Origin: an uncultured Paenibacillaceae bacterium
Lineage (GTDB): Bacteria > Bacillota > Bacilli > Aneurinibacillales > Aneurinibacillaceae
Assembly (NCBI GenBank): GCA_937874515.1
Contig: CALNBV010000256.1
Coordinates: 1-61,198 of the forward strand
Direction of reading: 5' to 3'
DNA length: 61,198 nt
Within the stretch, counting starts at the first letter, position 1. Every line of letters begins with the position of its first letter. Under the pieces are notes generated by a model. It ran no database searches. It was not told the origin of the DNA and worked only from the letters and a program-made list of their open reading frames with translations. The translations under genes were made by a program, and so were the position numbers. This document shows positions 9,162-17,142 of the stretch, one piece after another.

Positions 9162-9195
9162 AAAAACCCCATTCCTTAGGAGTGGGGTTTTTTTA
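9162..9195 (+). terminator. terminator after leuB
   Basis: Hairpin AAAAACCCCATTCCT / AGTGGGGTTTTTTT with a run of seven T. It marks the end of the ilv-leu operon and may also serve the convergent gene at 9200. Confidence 0.92.
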
Positions 9196-9199
9196 AGGT

Positions 9200-10033
9200 T
9201 TATTTTAGTTTATGCAATGTAACTTCAGGGAGAGTACCCCACCGAAGTCTTAATGCTGTTTGGCCTAGCCCTTCACTAATATAAAAGGGTTTTCCTTTAA
9301 AATAATGAAGCCCCCTAATCATCTTCATTCTTGCTACTTGTCCGTACTTAACTATATGAAATGGTTTTGGCCAGTGAATTTGTCCCCCGTGAAAATGGCC
9401 TGCTAACAAATAATCAAAGGGGTATTGACCCATTTCTAAAATAACGTTGGGGTCGTGGGTGAGCACAAGGTTAAGCCCTTTTTCAATCCCTTGAAATGCT
9501 CGGGAAACATCACTTCTGTGGGTTGAATAATTATCTATTCCTATAATGTTTAATCTTGTTGATCCATAGTTTATAGTAATATTTTCATTTTGTAACACAA
9601 TACACCCTTTATTTTCTAAATTTATGCGAAACCCATGAATTTCCTCACTTAAATAATAATCATGGTTTCCAAATACCACATATATGCCAAAAGGAGCAGT
9701 TATCTTTTGTAATTGGTCTATATAGTTCATAAAGGGTTGAATATTACTTTCTTTTTCTAATAAATCCCCAGTAATAGCAATCAGGTCGATTGGCATATCC
9801 TTTATGGTTTCAAACAAATTATTAGGCTTAATAGAAAGTTTTTCAATATGCATGTCTGAAAGCTGAAGAATATGCAAAGGTTGATTTAGGGAAACCTTTA
9901 AAGGAATCTCAACTTGATTTACCTGAATTTTGTAGGTGTTTTTAAAAGAAATGTAGAAAAATAAAAAAACAATGAAAAAGAAAATACAAAGTAAACATAT
10001 AAAAAATAAAGTCACATTCATTCTCCTTGTCAT
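9200..10033 (-). CDS. membrane-anchored metallophosphoesterase (YkuE/YaeI-like)
   Basis: A 277-residue calcineurin-like phosphoesterase. One N-terminal hydrophobic helix (about residues 8-30) should anchor it with the catalytic domain outside the membrane. Two-metal motifs appear in order: LQLSDMHIEKLS, ITGDLLE, VFGNHDYY, LTHDP and LAGHFHGGQ. Relatives include B. subtilis YkuE and enzymes acting on lipid or nucleotide phosphates, so the substrate cannot be read from sequence. The start is uncertain between ATG at 10033 and ATG at 10021, since AAGGAGA directly abuts the second. Lone gene. Confidence 0.88.
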   Translation of the reverse strand: MTRRMNVTLFFICLLCIFFFIVFLFFYISFKNTYKIQVNQVEIPLKVSLNQPLHILQLSDMHIEKLSIKPNNLFETIKDMPIDLIAITGDLLEKESNIQPFMNYIDQLQKITAPFGIYVVFGNHDYYLSEEIHGFRINLENKGCIVLQNENITINYGSTRLNIIGIDNYSTHRSDVSRAFQGIEKGLNLVLTHDPNVILEMGQYPFDYLLAGHFHGGQIHWPKPFHIVKYGQVARMKMIRGLHYFKGKPFYISEGLGQTALRLRWGTLPEVTLHKLK

Positions 10034-10181
10034 ATTTCTGCTTTGAATCTAATTTAAGTTATGCTTATCCTTTAACAGATTTCCGAAAGAATTCTCTCTC
10101 TTCAAGTGTGTGAAGGGCGTAATCCAACGGTTAGGGGGAGTTGAATTTCGGTTAGGCGTAGCCTAAAGTAAAGATTCTCCA

Positions 10182-10210
10182 TTGTAAAATATGTTATTAT
10201 TTGGTACAAT
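10182..10210 (+). promoter_or_regulatory. putative promoter of the tnpB remnant
   Basis: TTGTAA (10182-10187), 17-base spacer, TACAAT (10205-10210). A 12-base palindrome GAACGTACGTTC follows at 10219-10230. Confidence 0.5.
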
Positions 10211-10296
10211 CAAATCAGGAACGTACGTTCTGTAGTTGTGGATTATTCTTTGTAGGCAACATTTTTTTGCTTCAAAAGGCAAAATAATTTGGGGTG

Positions 10297-10764
10297 ATGA
10301 CCATGTTGTTGAACCTAAAATATGAAATCTTTCCAACAGAAGAACAAAAAGATACCTTAAACCGTTGGTTGCAATATTGTCGTCAAACTTACAATTCTGC
10401 CCTTTTGGACAAACAACGTAAATATCGCAGTTCAAAGCAATCTTACACTCGTGAGGATATGCAACGTCAACTCACAATTGATAAGAAGAAGTATTACTTT
10501 CTGAAAGACATGCCTTCTCAGCCTTTGCAAGAAGTCTTTCTACGTCTAAAAAAAGCTTTTGAAAACTTACAAGGGGGTGTACTCATCAAAGTAGAACCTC
10601 AATACACATCCCAAGACTGTTCCACTTGCGGTGAACGTATAAAGAAATCTCTATCCATCCGTACCCATATCTGTCCAAAGTGTGGAACGATATTGGATCG
10701 AGATTATAACGCAAGTCTGAATATCCTCCAAAAGGGCCTAGAACATCTAGTTGTGACAAACTAA
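10297..10764 (+). pseudogene. tnpB: internally deleted TnpB (RNA-guided nuclease remnant)
   Basis: The reading frame is intact but encodes only about 155 residues, where TnpB normally has about 350-400. The first ~90 residues match the TnpB N-terminus (LKYEIFPTEEQK, YNSALLDKQRKY, LKKAFENL). The sequence then jumps in frame near 10575 to the C-terminal part: IKVEPQYTSQDCSTCG, a second CPKCG zinc pair, and LDRDYNASLNIL with the third RuvC aspartate. The middle part with the first RuvC Asp and the catalytic Glu is gone, so cleavage is not expected. GGGGTGAT precedes the start; ATG at 10303 is also possible. The clean in-frame junction means it could still be translated. Confidence 0.82.
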
Positions 10765-10923
10765 ATCACTCAAACTGTAGGGCAAGGTTATGTCCGAACA
10801 GTATAATCTTCGCCTGTGGAGACTGTGTAAGACGTATTGGGGCACCCCACTATGCAACAGTCGTAGAAGCAGGAAGCCCCTTCTTCAATCAGACCGTTAG
10901 GTTGATAAGGAGGGGTTATTCAC
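10600..10923 (+). ncRNA. putative omega RNA (reRNA) of the TnpB element
   Basis: In IS605/IS1341 elements the guide RNA scaffold spans the 3' end of tnpB and the right end. Here 10765-10923 is conserved-looking: GTAGAAGCAGGAAGCCCC, a hairpin (CCCCTTCTT... / ...AAGGAGGGG), and TTATTCAC at the right end. The guide would be the flanking bases from about 10924 (TTAGTCTAGGCTGTATAA). The 5' boundary is a guess. Whether it is still transcribed or bound by any protein is unknown. Confidence 0.55.
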
Positions 10924-11015
10924 TTAGTCTAGGCTGTATAAATGTAGTCTTTTTTTCAAATAAATAGTGCTATACTTTGAGCGATAAGCATTTTATTGAT
11001 AAATGGGGTAGACTA

Positions 11016-12803
11016 ATGAAAATCATTGTAGCAACGTTAAACGCCAAATACATTCATACGGCTTTAGCCATTCGTTATTTAAAAACTTATAGTGAGAAAG
11101 ATTTTTCAATGGAACTGGCTGAATACACAATTAACGATCCAATTTTAAATATTGTTTCAGATTTATTTCAAAGAAAACCCGATGTCCTCGCTTTCTCTTG
11201 TTACATATGGAATATTGAGGAAACCCTTGAAATTGTCGCTTTATTAAAAAAGGTGCTACCAGATTTACAGGTGGTGTTTGGTGGCCCTGAGGTTTCCTAT
11301 GATACAAAAGAGTGGATGGAAAAAGCTCCTCTTGTTGATTATATTGTCATGGGAGAAGGGGAAGCAACGTTTCACCATCTATTAAAAGAGATTGAAGGAC
11401 AACAGAATTTCTGTGAAGTAAATGGATTGGCCTATCGGGATGGGGAAGAAATCATGATTAATCATCCCCGGAAGAAATTGGATCTAAACACCATTCCATC
11501 TCCCTTTCATTTTCCTGAAGACATGGCTGATTTAGGAAAACGAGTGGTTTATTTCGAAACCAGCCGTGGATGCCCTTATACTTGCCAATTCTGCCTTTCC
11601 AGCATCGAATTTGGTGTGCGTTATTTTGATATTGACCGCACAAAAGAAGACCTTCTTTTTCTTATGAATAATGGGGCTAAGCTCATTAAATTCGTGGATC
11701 GTACTTTTAATATCCAGCGGGAATATGCAATGGAAATGTTTAAATTCCTTATTGAAAATCACGGAGATTGTGTTTTTCAATTCGAGATTACAGCCGATAT
11801 TATGCCTCCTGATGTATTGGACTATCTGGCAGAAAATGCACCGCCAGGGGTGTTCCGTTTTGAAATTGGGGTTCAATCTACCAATGACAGAACCAATGAC
11901 ATTGTGAAGCGCCGTCAAAACCTGGATAAATTATCTTATACTGTAAGTAGAGTGAGAGAGAGCGGCAGAATTGACCAACATCTTGATTTGATTGCAGGAT
12001 TGCCAGAAGAAGATTATGATTCCTTCCGTAAAACCTTCAACGACATTTATGCCCTTGAACCAGAAGAATTACAATTAGGATTTCTGAAAATGTTGCGGGG
12101 GACAGGAGTACGTCGGGAAGCGGATCAATATGGTTACGTGTTTATGGATAAAGCCCCCTATGAAGTCTTAGGAAATCGGGCCCTTCCTTTCTCTGATTTG
12201 GTTCGCATTAAACGGGTTGAGGATGTTTTGGAAAAATACTGGAATGCCCATCGTATGGATCGAACCCTTCGCTATATCGTGAGCAAAGAATTCCCATCCC
12301 CTTTCGACTTTTATCAAGGGTTTGGAGACTTTTGGGAAGAAAAGGGATGGTCCCGTATTGGGCACCAATTGGAGGATCTCTTTACCCGTCTTCGCCTTTA
12401 TTTACAAACCAGGGAAATGAAACATCCCCAGGTAGTAGAAGGATTAATGAAATACGATTATTTCTTAAACTTTAAATATAAACCTCGCAAAACCTGGTGG
12501 GAAAGTTCCTTAACGAAAGAAGTGCGGGGTAAGGTGCTGCAAGCCGTTGCAGAGAGACCTGATTTACTTGGTGAAGAATTTGCTTCCCTGGGCCTTAATG
12601 AACGTTCTCTTCATAAACATACTATGGTAGAGGTTCTTGATTTTGACTTACCTGCTTACCTTGCTTCCCATGGGGAATCCATTAAGGATGGAAAGACATT
12701 ATTAGTGATGTATTACAACCCTGAGGAACAGGAAACTGGACGAGGGTTTATTAGAACCATTAATAAAGAACTGGAGGGTATGATATGGCCGATTCTACAT
12801 TAA
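11016..12803 (+). CDS. B12-binding-domain radical SAM protein (DUF4080 family)
   Basis: A 595-residue protein. The N-terminal cobalamin-binding-type Rossmann domain (about residues 1-130) opens with IIVATLNAKYIHTALAIRYL, typical of the family. The radical SAM domain has the cluster motif CX3CX2C (C186, C190, C193 in RGCPYTCQFC), and a C-terminal DUF4080 region follows. The B12-type architecture suggests methylation or rearrangement of an unknown substrate. The ATG at 11016 is preferred to a TTG at 10977 because the family begins there, though the ribosome site (GGGGTAG) is weak. The 3' end overlaps the M42 peptidase gene by 19 bases, implying co-translation. Confidence 0.87.
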   Translation: MKIIVATLNAKYIHTALAIRYLKTYSEKDFSMELAEYTINDPILNIVSDLFQRKPDVLAFSCYIWNIEETLEIVALLKKVLPDLQVVFGGPEVSYDTKEWMEKAPLVDYIVMGEGEATFHHLLKEIEGQQNFCEVNGLAYRDGEEIMINHPRKKLDLNTIPSPFHFPEDMADLGKRVVYFETSRGCPYTCQFCLSSIEFGVRYFDIDRTKEDLLFLMNNGAKLIKFVDRTFNIQREYAMEMFKFLIENHGDCVFQFEITADIMPPDVLDYLAENAPPGVFRFEIGVQSTNDRTNDIVKRRQNLDKLSYTVSRVRESGRIDQHLDLIAGLPEEDYDSFRKTFNDIYALEPEELQLGFLKMLRGTGVRREADQYGYVFMDKAPYEVLGNRALPFSDLVRIKRVEDVLEKYWNAHRMDRTLRYIVSKEFPSPFDFYQGFGDFWEEKGWSRIGHQLEDLFTRLRLYLQTREMKHPQVVEGLMKYDYFLNFKYKPRKTWWESSLTKEVRGKVLQAVAERPDLLGEEFASLGLNERSLHKHTMVEVLDFDLPAYLASHGESIKDGKTLLVMYYNPEEQETGRGFIRTINKELEGMIWPILH

Positions 12804-13861
12804 CAATGTATAAAGAATTAACTGAAGTGGCAGGAGCTCCTGGTCATGAAGGAAGAGTTCGTGCTGTAATGGAGAAATACATCAGCCCTTATGCAGATGA
12901 AATGTGTCGGGATAATCTGGGGAGTTTGATTGCCCGCAAAGGAAACCAGGGTCCAAAAATTATGGTTGCAGGTCATTTGGATGAAGTGAGTTTTATGGTG
13001 ACTATGATTACAGATAAAGGATTTATTAAGTTTCAGCCTCTTGGCGGTTGGTGGGGACAGGTTATGCTGGCCCAAAGGGTAGGGATTCAATCTCGCACCG
13101 GGGTTATTGAAGGAGTGATTGGTTCAGTTCCTCCCCATGTTCTTTCTCCAGAAGCCAGGAAAAAGCCTGTTGAGATAAAAGATATGTTTATTGATATTGG
13201 TGCCAGCAGTCGGGAGGAAGCGGCGTCTTTCGGGGTCCGTCCAGGAGATCCTATTGTGCCTATTTGCCCTTTTACATTGATGTCCAATCCTAAAATCATG
13301 ATGGCCAAAGCCTGGGATAATCGGGTAGGGGTTGCTATGGCAATCCAAACACTGCAGCAATTACAGGGAATGGATCACCCCAATCAAGTGTTTGGCGTAG
13401 GAACAGTGCAAGAAGAGGTAGGATTAAGGGGTGCCCAAACAGCAGCCTATACTGTAAATCCTGATATTGCCATCGCAGTTGATGTAGGGATTGCAGGGGA
13501 TACACCAGGCATTAAAGAACAGGATGCCCAATCTAAAATAGGGGCTGGTCCGCAAATTTTAATTTATGATGGATCTATGATTCCCAATGCATCATTGCGG
13601 GACCTTTTTGTTGAAACAGCAAAAGAGCTGGGAATACCCTTTCAATTTGATGCTCTTTCAGGAGGGGGAACGGATGCAGGGAGAATGCATTTAAACCGTA
13701 ATGGGGTTCCTTCCATTGTTATAAGCATCGCTACCCGTTATATTCATAGCCATGCAGCTATTTTGCATAGGGATGATATTGATAATGGGGTAAAATTAAT
13801 TGTTTCAGTCATAAAAAAATTAGATCAGGATATGGTTGAGAAGATAAAAAGGAATGAATAA
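12785..13861 (+). CDS. ysdC: M42 family metalloaminopeptidase (YsdC-like)
   Basis: A 358-residue two-zinc peptidase of the M42 (glutamyl aminopeptidase/cellulase-like tetrahedral aminopeptidase) family, cytosolic. Metal and catalytic residues appear in order in AGHLDEVSF, AWDNRVG, QEEVGLRGAQ, AVDVGIAGD and RYIHSHAAILH. Such enzymes usually form dodecameric shells that finish peptide degradation. GGAGGG before the ATG lies inside the preceding gene. The nearby sspI/pheST context supports YsdC rather than its paralogue YtoP. Followed by an inverted repeat at 13866-13907. Confidence 0.92.
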   Translation: MADSTLTMYKELTEVAGAPGHEGRVRAVMEKYISPYADEMCRDNLGSLIARKGNQGPKIMVAGHLDEVSFMVTMITDKGFIKFQPLGGWWGQVMLAQRVGIQSRTGVIEGVIGSVPPHVLSPEARKKPVEIKDMFIDIGASSREEAASFGVRPGDPIVPICPFTLMSNPKIMMAKAWDNRVGVAMAIQTLQQLQGMDHPNQVFGVGTVQEEVGLRGAQTAAYTVNPDIAIAVDVGIAGDTPGIKEQDAQSKIGAGPQILIYDGSMIPNASLRDLFVETAKELGIPFQFDALSGGGTDAGRMHLNRNGVPSIVISIATRYIHSHAAILHRDDIDNGVKLIVSVIKKLDQDMVEKIKRNE

Positions 13862-13865
13862 AGAA

Positions 13866-13907
13866 GAGATGCTAAGAATCAAATCCTCTTTGATTCATTA
13901 GCATCTC
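13866..13907. terminator. inverted repeat between ysdC and sspI
   Basis: Long arms GAGATGCTAAGAATCAAA / TTTGATTCATTAGCATCTC around a 5-base loop, between two convergent genes. There is no clean T-run, so termination is likely but not certain. Confidence 0.55.
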
Positions 13908-13984
13908 AACTATTGACCTTAGGGTCTTATTTTAAAGAAAACTTGGCTAGCCCCAAGCTTTATAGGTGAGGCATTACCTGTAAA

Positions 13985-14200
13985 TTATTGCAATTTATTA
14001 TGGATAACTTCAATCATGCGATTTTGTTCCTGGGGATTGGATTGGTTCCATAACAGCTCAAAAAGAACGCCTAACCCAGGAAGTGTTTTTTCTTGTTTAG
14101 TAACAATGGCATCTTGAATGGTATCCCGAATGTCATTTTCTGATGAGCCATGCATTTTATACATAACTGCTCCGCGAAGGTCAAGATTATTAATATCCAA
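13985..14200 (-). CDS. sspI: small acid-soluble spore protein SspI
   Basis: A 71-residue minor SASP found in the forespore, expected to be made under forespore sigma factor G. The family core is clear: TIQDAI followed by the conserved EKTLPGLGVLFELLW, then an acidic/basic tail. The start is a TTG at 14200, giving MDINNLDLRGAV, which aligns with the MDLNLRHAV start of B. subtilis SspI. GAAAGGAG sits 9 bases upstream; the ATG at 14218 overlaps that ribosome site and cannot be the start. Its place next to ysgA-pheST matches B. subtilis. Direct evidence for a spore former. Confidence 0.93.
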   Translation of the reverse strand: MDINNLDLRGAVMYKMHGSSENDIRDTIQDAIVTKQEKTLPGLGVLFELLWNQSNPQEQNRMIEVIHNKLQ

Positions 14201-14300
14201 AATAACTGCTCCTTTCAATAAATTCTGTGCTACGATATAGTTTCACCCGGAAAAGAAAAAATCATGCTTTATTTTGGTGGTATTAGGATGGTGAAGTAAG

Positions 14301-14984
14301 ATGGGTAAGAGAGATAATGAATCATTTGCCGTTATTGGATTAGGCCGTTTTGGATCGAGTGTGGCACAGGTATTGTTTGATATGGGGTATGAAGTACTCG
14401 TAATGGATGAAAATCCAGAACGGGTTCAACAATTAAACCATGTGTCTACCCATGCGGTTCAAGCGGATTCTACAGATGAAAAGGCAATGAAAGAGTTAGG
14501 GATCCGCAATTTTGATGTTGTAGTGGTCGCAATTGGCGCAGATATTCAGGCAAGTATCCTTACAACCCTGGTGTTAAAAGATATGGGGGTTAAAAAAATT
14601 GTAGCGAAAGCACAGAATGAACGGCACGGACAGGTGCTTTATAAAATTGGTGCAGATAAGGTGGTTTATCCTGAATATGATATGGGGCTTCGGGTAGCCC
14701 ATAATTTAATCTCTCCCAACGTACTGGATTTTGTGGAATTATCCAGTGAATATAGTGTTGCCGAATTAACGGTATCAAGGGATATGGTTGGAAAGACTCT
14801 TGCTGAAATGGATGTTCGGGTTCGCTTTAGTGTAAACGTCATTGCCATTAAAAATAAAGGTGAATTTAATATCGCCCCATCAGCAACAGATTTCCTAAAA
14901 GATCAAGATGTACTTATTGTACTGGGACATAATAAGGATTTAAAGAAATTTGAAGATCATATCCGAAAAGTAGGGAGCCGGTAA
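14301..14984 (+). CDS. Ktr/Trk potassium uptake regulatory subunit (KtrA/KtrC type)
   Basis: A 227-residue cytosolic RCK protein that gates a KtrB/KtrD potassium channel in response to nucleotides and c-di-AMP. The N-terminal RCK_N (TrkA-N) domain has the dinucleotide motif VIGLGRFGSSVA with acidic MDENPE. The C-terminal RCK_C domain spans about residues 140-220. The membrane partner is not adjacent, as with KtrC in B. subtilis, so KtrA and KtrC cannot be told apart here. Its stop overlaps the next ATG (TAATG), so it is probably cotranscribed with ysgA. Confidence 0.93.
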   Translation: MGKRDNESFAVIGLGRFGSSVAQVLFDMGYEVLVMDENPERVQQLNHVSTHAVQADSTDEKAMKELGIRNFDVVVVAIGADIQASILTTLVLKDMGVKKIVAKAQNERHGQVLYKIGADKVVYPEYDMGLRVAHNLISPNVLDFVELSSEYSVAELTVSRDMVGKTLAEMDVRVRFSVNVIAIKNKGEFNIAPSATDFLKDQDVLIVLGHNKDLKKFEDHIRKVGSR

Positions 14985-15766
14985 TGGAATACATTGCTTC
15001 AGTACAAAACCCGAAAGTGAAAGAATGGGCCAAACTGCATAGCCGAAAAGAAAGGGAGAAGAAAGGTTGTTTTATAGTTGAAGGGGTCCATCTTGTTGAA
15101 GAGGCCCTGAAAACTGGGAATGTGGAACATATTCTTCTCGAAGAAGGGAAGGATCTCCCCGAGGAGTTAAAAGAGATTCTTGATGATGGGCATGTGGTAC
15201 GTGTTTCAACTGCAGTTATGGAAAAAATTGGGGATACAGAAACCCCACAGGGAATCGCAGCGATTGTAAAAATGGAGAAAGAAGGATACATTCCCCAGGA
15301 GCCTTTTTTATTGTTGCTTCTTGACCGGATTCAGGACCCTGGTAACCTTGGAACTCTGATTCGTACGGCAGATGCTGCAGGATTTCATGGCGTTGCCCTT
15401 GGAGAAGGGTGTGTTGATCCTTATAATGGGAAAGCCATTCGTGCTTCTATGGGTTCACTTTTTCATCTTCCCGTTTACCAGGTGGTTGCTGAAAATTATT
15501 TGCATGAGCTACGCCAGAAGGTACCTCATGTTAGCATCGTAGGCACCAGTTTAAAGGAATCAAAACCTTATGACCAAATTTCCTATAAAGATTCTGCTGT
15601 ACTAATTATTGGCAATGAGGGCAGCGGAGTATCACCTAACTTATTATCATTAACGGACCATAATGTGGTCATTCCTATATATGGAAAGGCAGAATCCTTA
15701 AATGCAGGAATAGCAGGGTCCATCCTTATGTATGAAGCGGTTCGTCAAAGAAAGTTGCATGACTAA
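14984..15766 (+). CDS. ysgA: SpoU/TrmH-family RNA 2'-O-methyltransferase YsgA
   Basis: A 260-residue SPOUT methyltransferase. The N-terminal substrate-binding domain begins IASVQNPKVKEWAKLHSRK. The C-terminal knotted domain has the three SpoU motifs: DRIQDPGNLGTLIRTADAAG, IGNEGSGVS and IPIYGKAESLNAGIAGSILM. It uses SAM to methylate a ribose, most likely in rRNA. Overlaps the stop of the Ktr gene by one base. Upstream of pheS as in B. subtilis; the pheS promoter lies over its last codons. Confidence 0.93.
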   Translation: MEYIASVQNPKVKEWAKLHSRKEREKKGCFIVEGVHLVEEALKTGNVEHILLEEGKDLPEELKEILDDGHVVRVSTAVMEKIGDTETPQGIAAIVKMEKEGYIPQEPFLLLLLDRIQDPGNLGTLIRTADAAGFHGVALGEGCVDPYNGKAIRASMGSLFHLPVYQVVAENYLHELRQKVPHVSIVGTSLKESKPYDQISYKDSAVLIIGNEGSGVSPNLLSLTDHNVVIPIYGKAESLNAGIAGSILMYEAVRQRKLHD

Positions 15767-15783
15767 TTTGAATTGGTTATAAT
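15755..15783 (+). promoter_or_regulatory. promoter of the Phe T-box leader
   Basis: TTGCAT (15755-15760), 17-base spacer, TATAAT (15778-15783). The -35 box is inside the end of ysgA. Confidence 0.7.
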
Positions 15784-15799
15784 AGGATGCAAATATTTT

Positions 15800-16062
15800 A
15801 AATAGTAAAGGCATTGACAGAGACTAGTAGGCGATTGCGCGCTCCCAGGGAGGGAATACCATGGACTGGAAGTATTCCCGTGAAAAGCGGATGGCTGAAT
15901 TCACTCTAGAGCCGTCCCTTGAACCTATTGTATAGTAGAGGGTACCGGAGTTGTTACTCCGTTATGAAACAAGTAAGATGGAATGCCAGGGTGTATCCTG
16001 TGATTCCAATAAGGGTGGTATCGCGACCTCTCGCCCCTTAACGGGTGAGAGGTCTTTTTTAT
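15800..16062 (+). ncRNA. T-box leader of pheST (Phe specifier)
   Basis: T-box core AAGGGTGGTATCGCG at 16011-16025, overlapping at its last base the terminator GACCTCTCGCCC / GGGTGAGAGGTC plus TTTTTT (16025-16061). The specifier candidate TTC (Phe) follows GAA at 15900-15902. Uncharged tRNA-Phe should open the terminator and raise PheST synthesis. It fills the 326-base gap before pheS. Confidence 0.93.
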
Positions 16063-16092
16063 TCTTTCAGATCTATTTGAGGAGGGTTTGCA

Positions 16093-17124
16093 TTGCGTGA
16101 AAGACTAGAACAATTAAACAAAGAAGCCCTTGAAGAGCTTTGTCATATTGGGAATTCCCAATTAGTGCAAGATCTCCGGGTGAAATATTTAGGGAAAAAA
16201 GGCCGCTTAACAGAAATTTTGCGTGGAATGGGCAAGTTGTCTGCTGAAGAACGCCCAATTATTGGCCAATTAGCTAATACTGTTCGGGAGAATATAGAAC
16301 AAAAATTAGAAGAAGTAAAAGTAGCCATCGAGAAAAAAGAAATTGAGGCCAAATTACAACGCGAATCCCTTGATGTGACTTTACCAGGGCGTCCCATTCA
16401 AGTGGGGAATCGTCATCCATTAACTCTTGTTATTGAACAAATTGAAGATGTTTTTCTTGGCATGGGATTTACTGTTGCTGAAGGGTTTGAAGTGGAACAG
16501 GATTACTACAATTTCGAAGCATTAAACCTTCCCAAAGACCACCCTGCCCGTGATATGCAAGATTCTTTCTATATTACAGAAGAAATTTTAATGCGCACCC
16601 ATACCTCTCCAGTACAGGCAAGAACCATGGAGAAAATGGAAGGGGAAGTTCCTGTTAAAATTATTTGTCCTGGGCGTGTTTATCGCCGGGATAATGATGA
16701 TGCGACTCACTCCCATGTATTTACCCAAATTGAAGGGTTGATGGTTGGGGAGAATGTACGGATGAGTGACTTAAAAGGGGTTCTTCTAGAGTTTGCCCAG
16801 CAAATGTTTGGCGAAAATGCAGGAATCCGTTTACGTCCAAGTTTCTTCCCTTTTACTGAGCCAAGTGCCGAAGTAGATGTTACGTGTATGTGTGGAGGAG
16901 AAGGGTGTAAAATTTGCAAAAACACCGGGTGGATTGAGGTGCTTGGCTCCGGTATGGTGCATCCCCGTGTGTTAGAAATGGCCGGATATGATTCAGAGAA
17001 ATATACTGGTTTTGCTTTTGGATTAGGCGTTGAACGGATTGCTATGAAGAAATATGATATCGATGATATTCGCCAATTCTATACCAATGACTTACGTTTC
17101 TTAAAGCAGTTTAATCGAGTGTAA
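16093..17124 (+). CDS. pheS: phenylalanine-tRNA ligase alpha subunit
   Basis: A 343-residue catalytic subunit of the alpha2-beta2 class II synthetase. An N-terminal coiled-coil tRNA-binding arm spans about residues 1-85. The class II core follows, with motif 2 around PGRVYRRDNDDATHSH and motif 3 FGLGVERIAMKKYDI. Start is TTG at 16093 behind GGAGGG; no ATG is near. Followed by pheT with an AAGGAGG site. Confidence 0.97.
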   Translation: MRERLEQLNKEALEELCHIGNSQLVQDLRVKYLGKKGRLTEILRGMGKLSAEERPIIGQLANTVRENIEQKLEEVKVAIEKKEIEAKLQRESLDVTLPGRPIQVGNRHPLTLVIEQIEDVFLGMGFTVAEGFEVEQDYYNFEALNLPKDHPARDMQDSFYITEEILMRTHTSPVQARTMEKMEGEVPVKIICPGRVYRRDNDDATHSHVFTQIEGLMVGENVRMSDLKGVLLEFAQQMFGENAGIRLRPSFFPFTEPSAEVDVTCMCGGEGCKICKNTGWIEVLGSGMVHPRVLEMAGYDSEKYTGFAFGLGVERIAMKKYDIDDIRQFYTNDLRFLKQFNRV

Positions 17125-17142
17125 GGAGGAGAATGTGACATT

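Larger units (their letters stand above)
10130..10923 (+). mobile_element. decayed IS605/IS1341-type TnpB element
   Basis: The element comprises a putative left end with hairpin TTAGGC-GTA-GCCTAA (10152-10166), a promoter, an internally deleted tnpB, and a right end with the characteristic IS605-type sequence AGAAGCAGGAAGCCCC, a hairpin, and AGGGGTTATTCAC ending near 10923. No TnpA (Y1 transposase) is present, so it could only have moved in trans. No target duplication is expected for this family. The left boundary is approximate. Confidence 0.75.

Noticed and set aside
10219..10230. Perfect palindrome GAACGTACGTTC upstream of the tnpB remnant
   Set aside because: Too short and single-copy here to call an operator; noted only as part of the mobile element.
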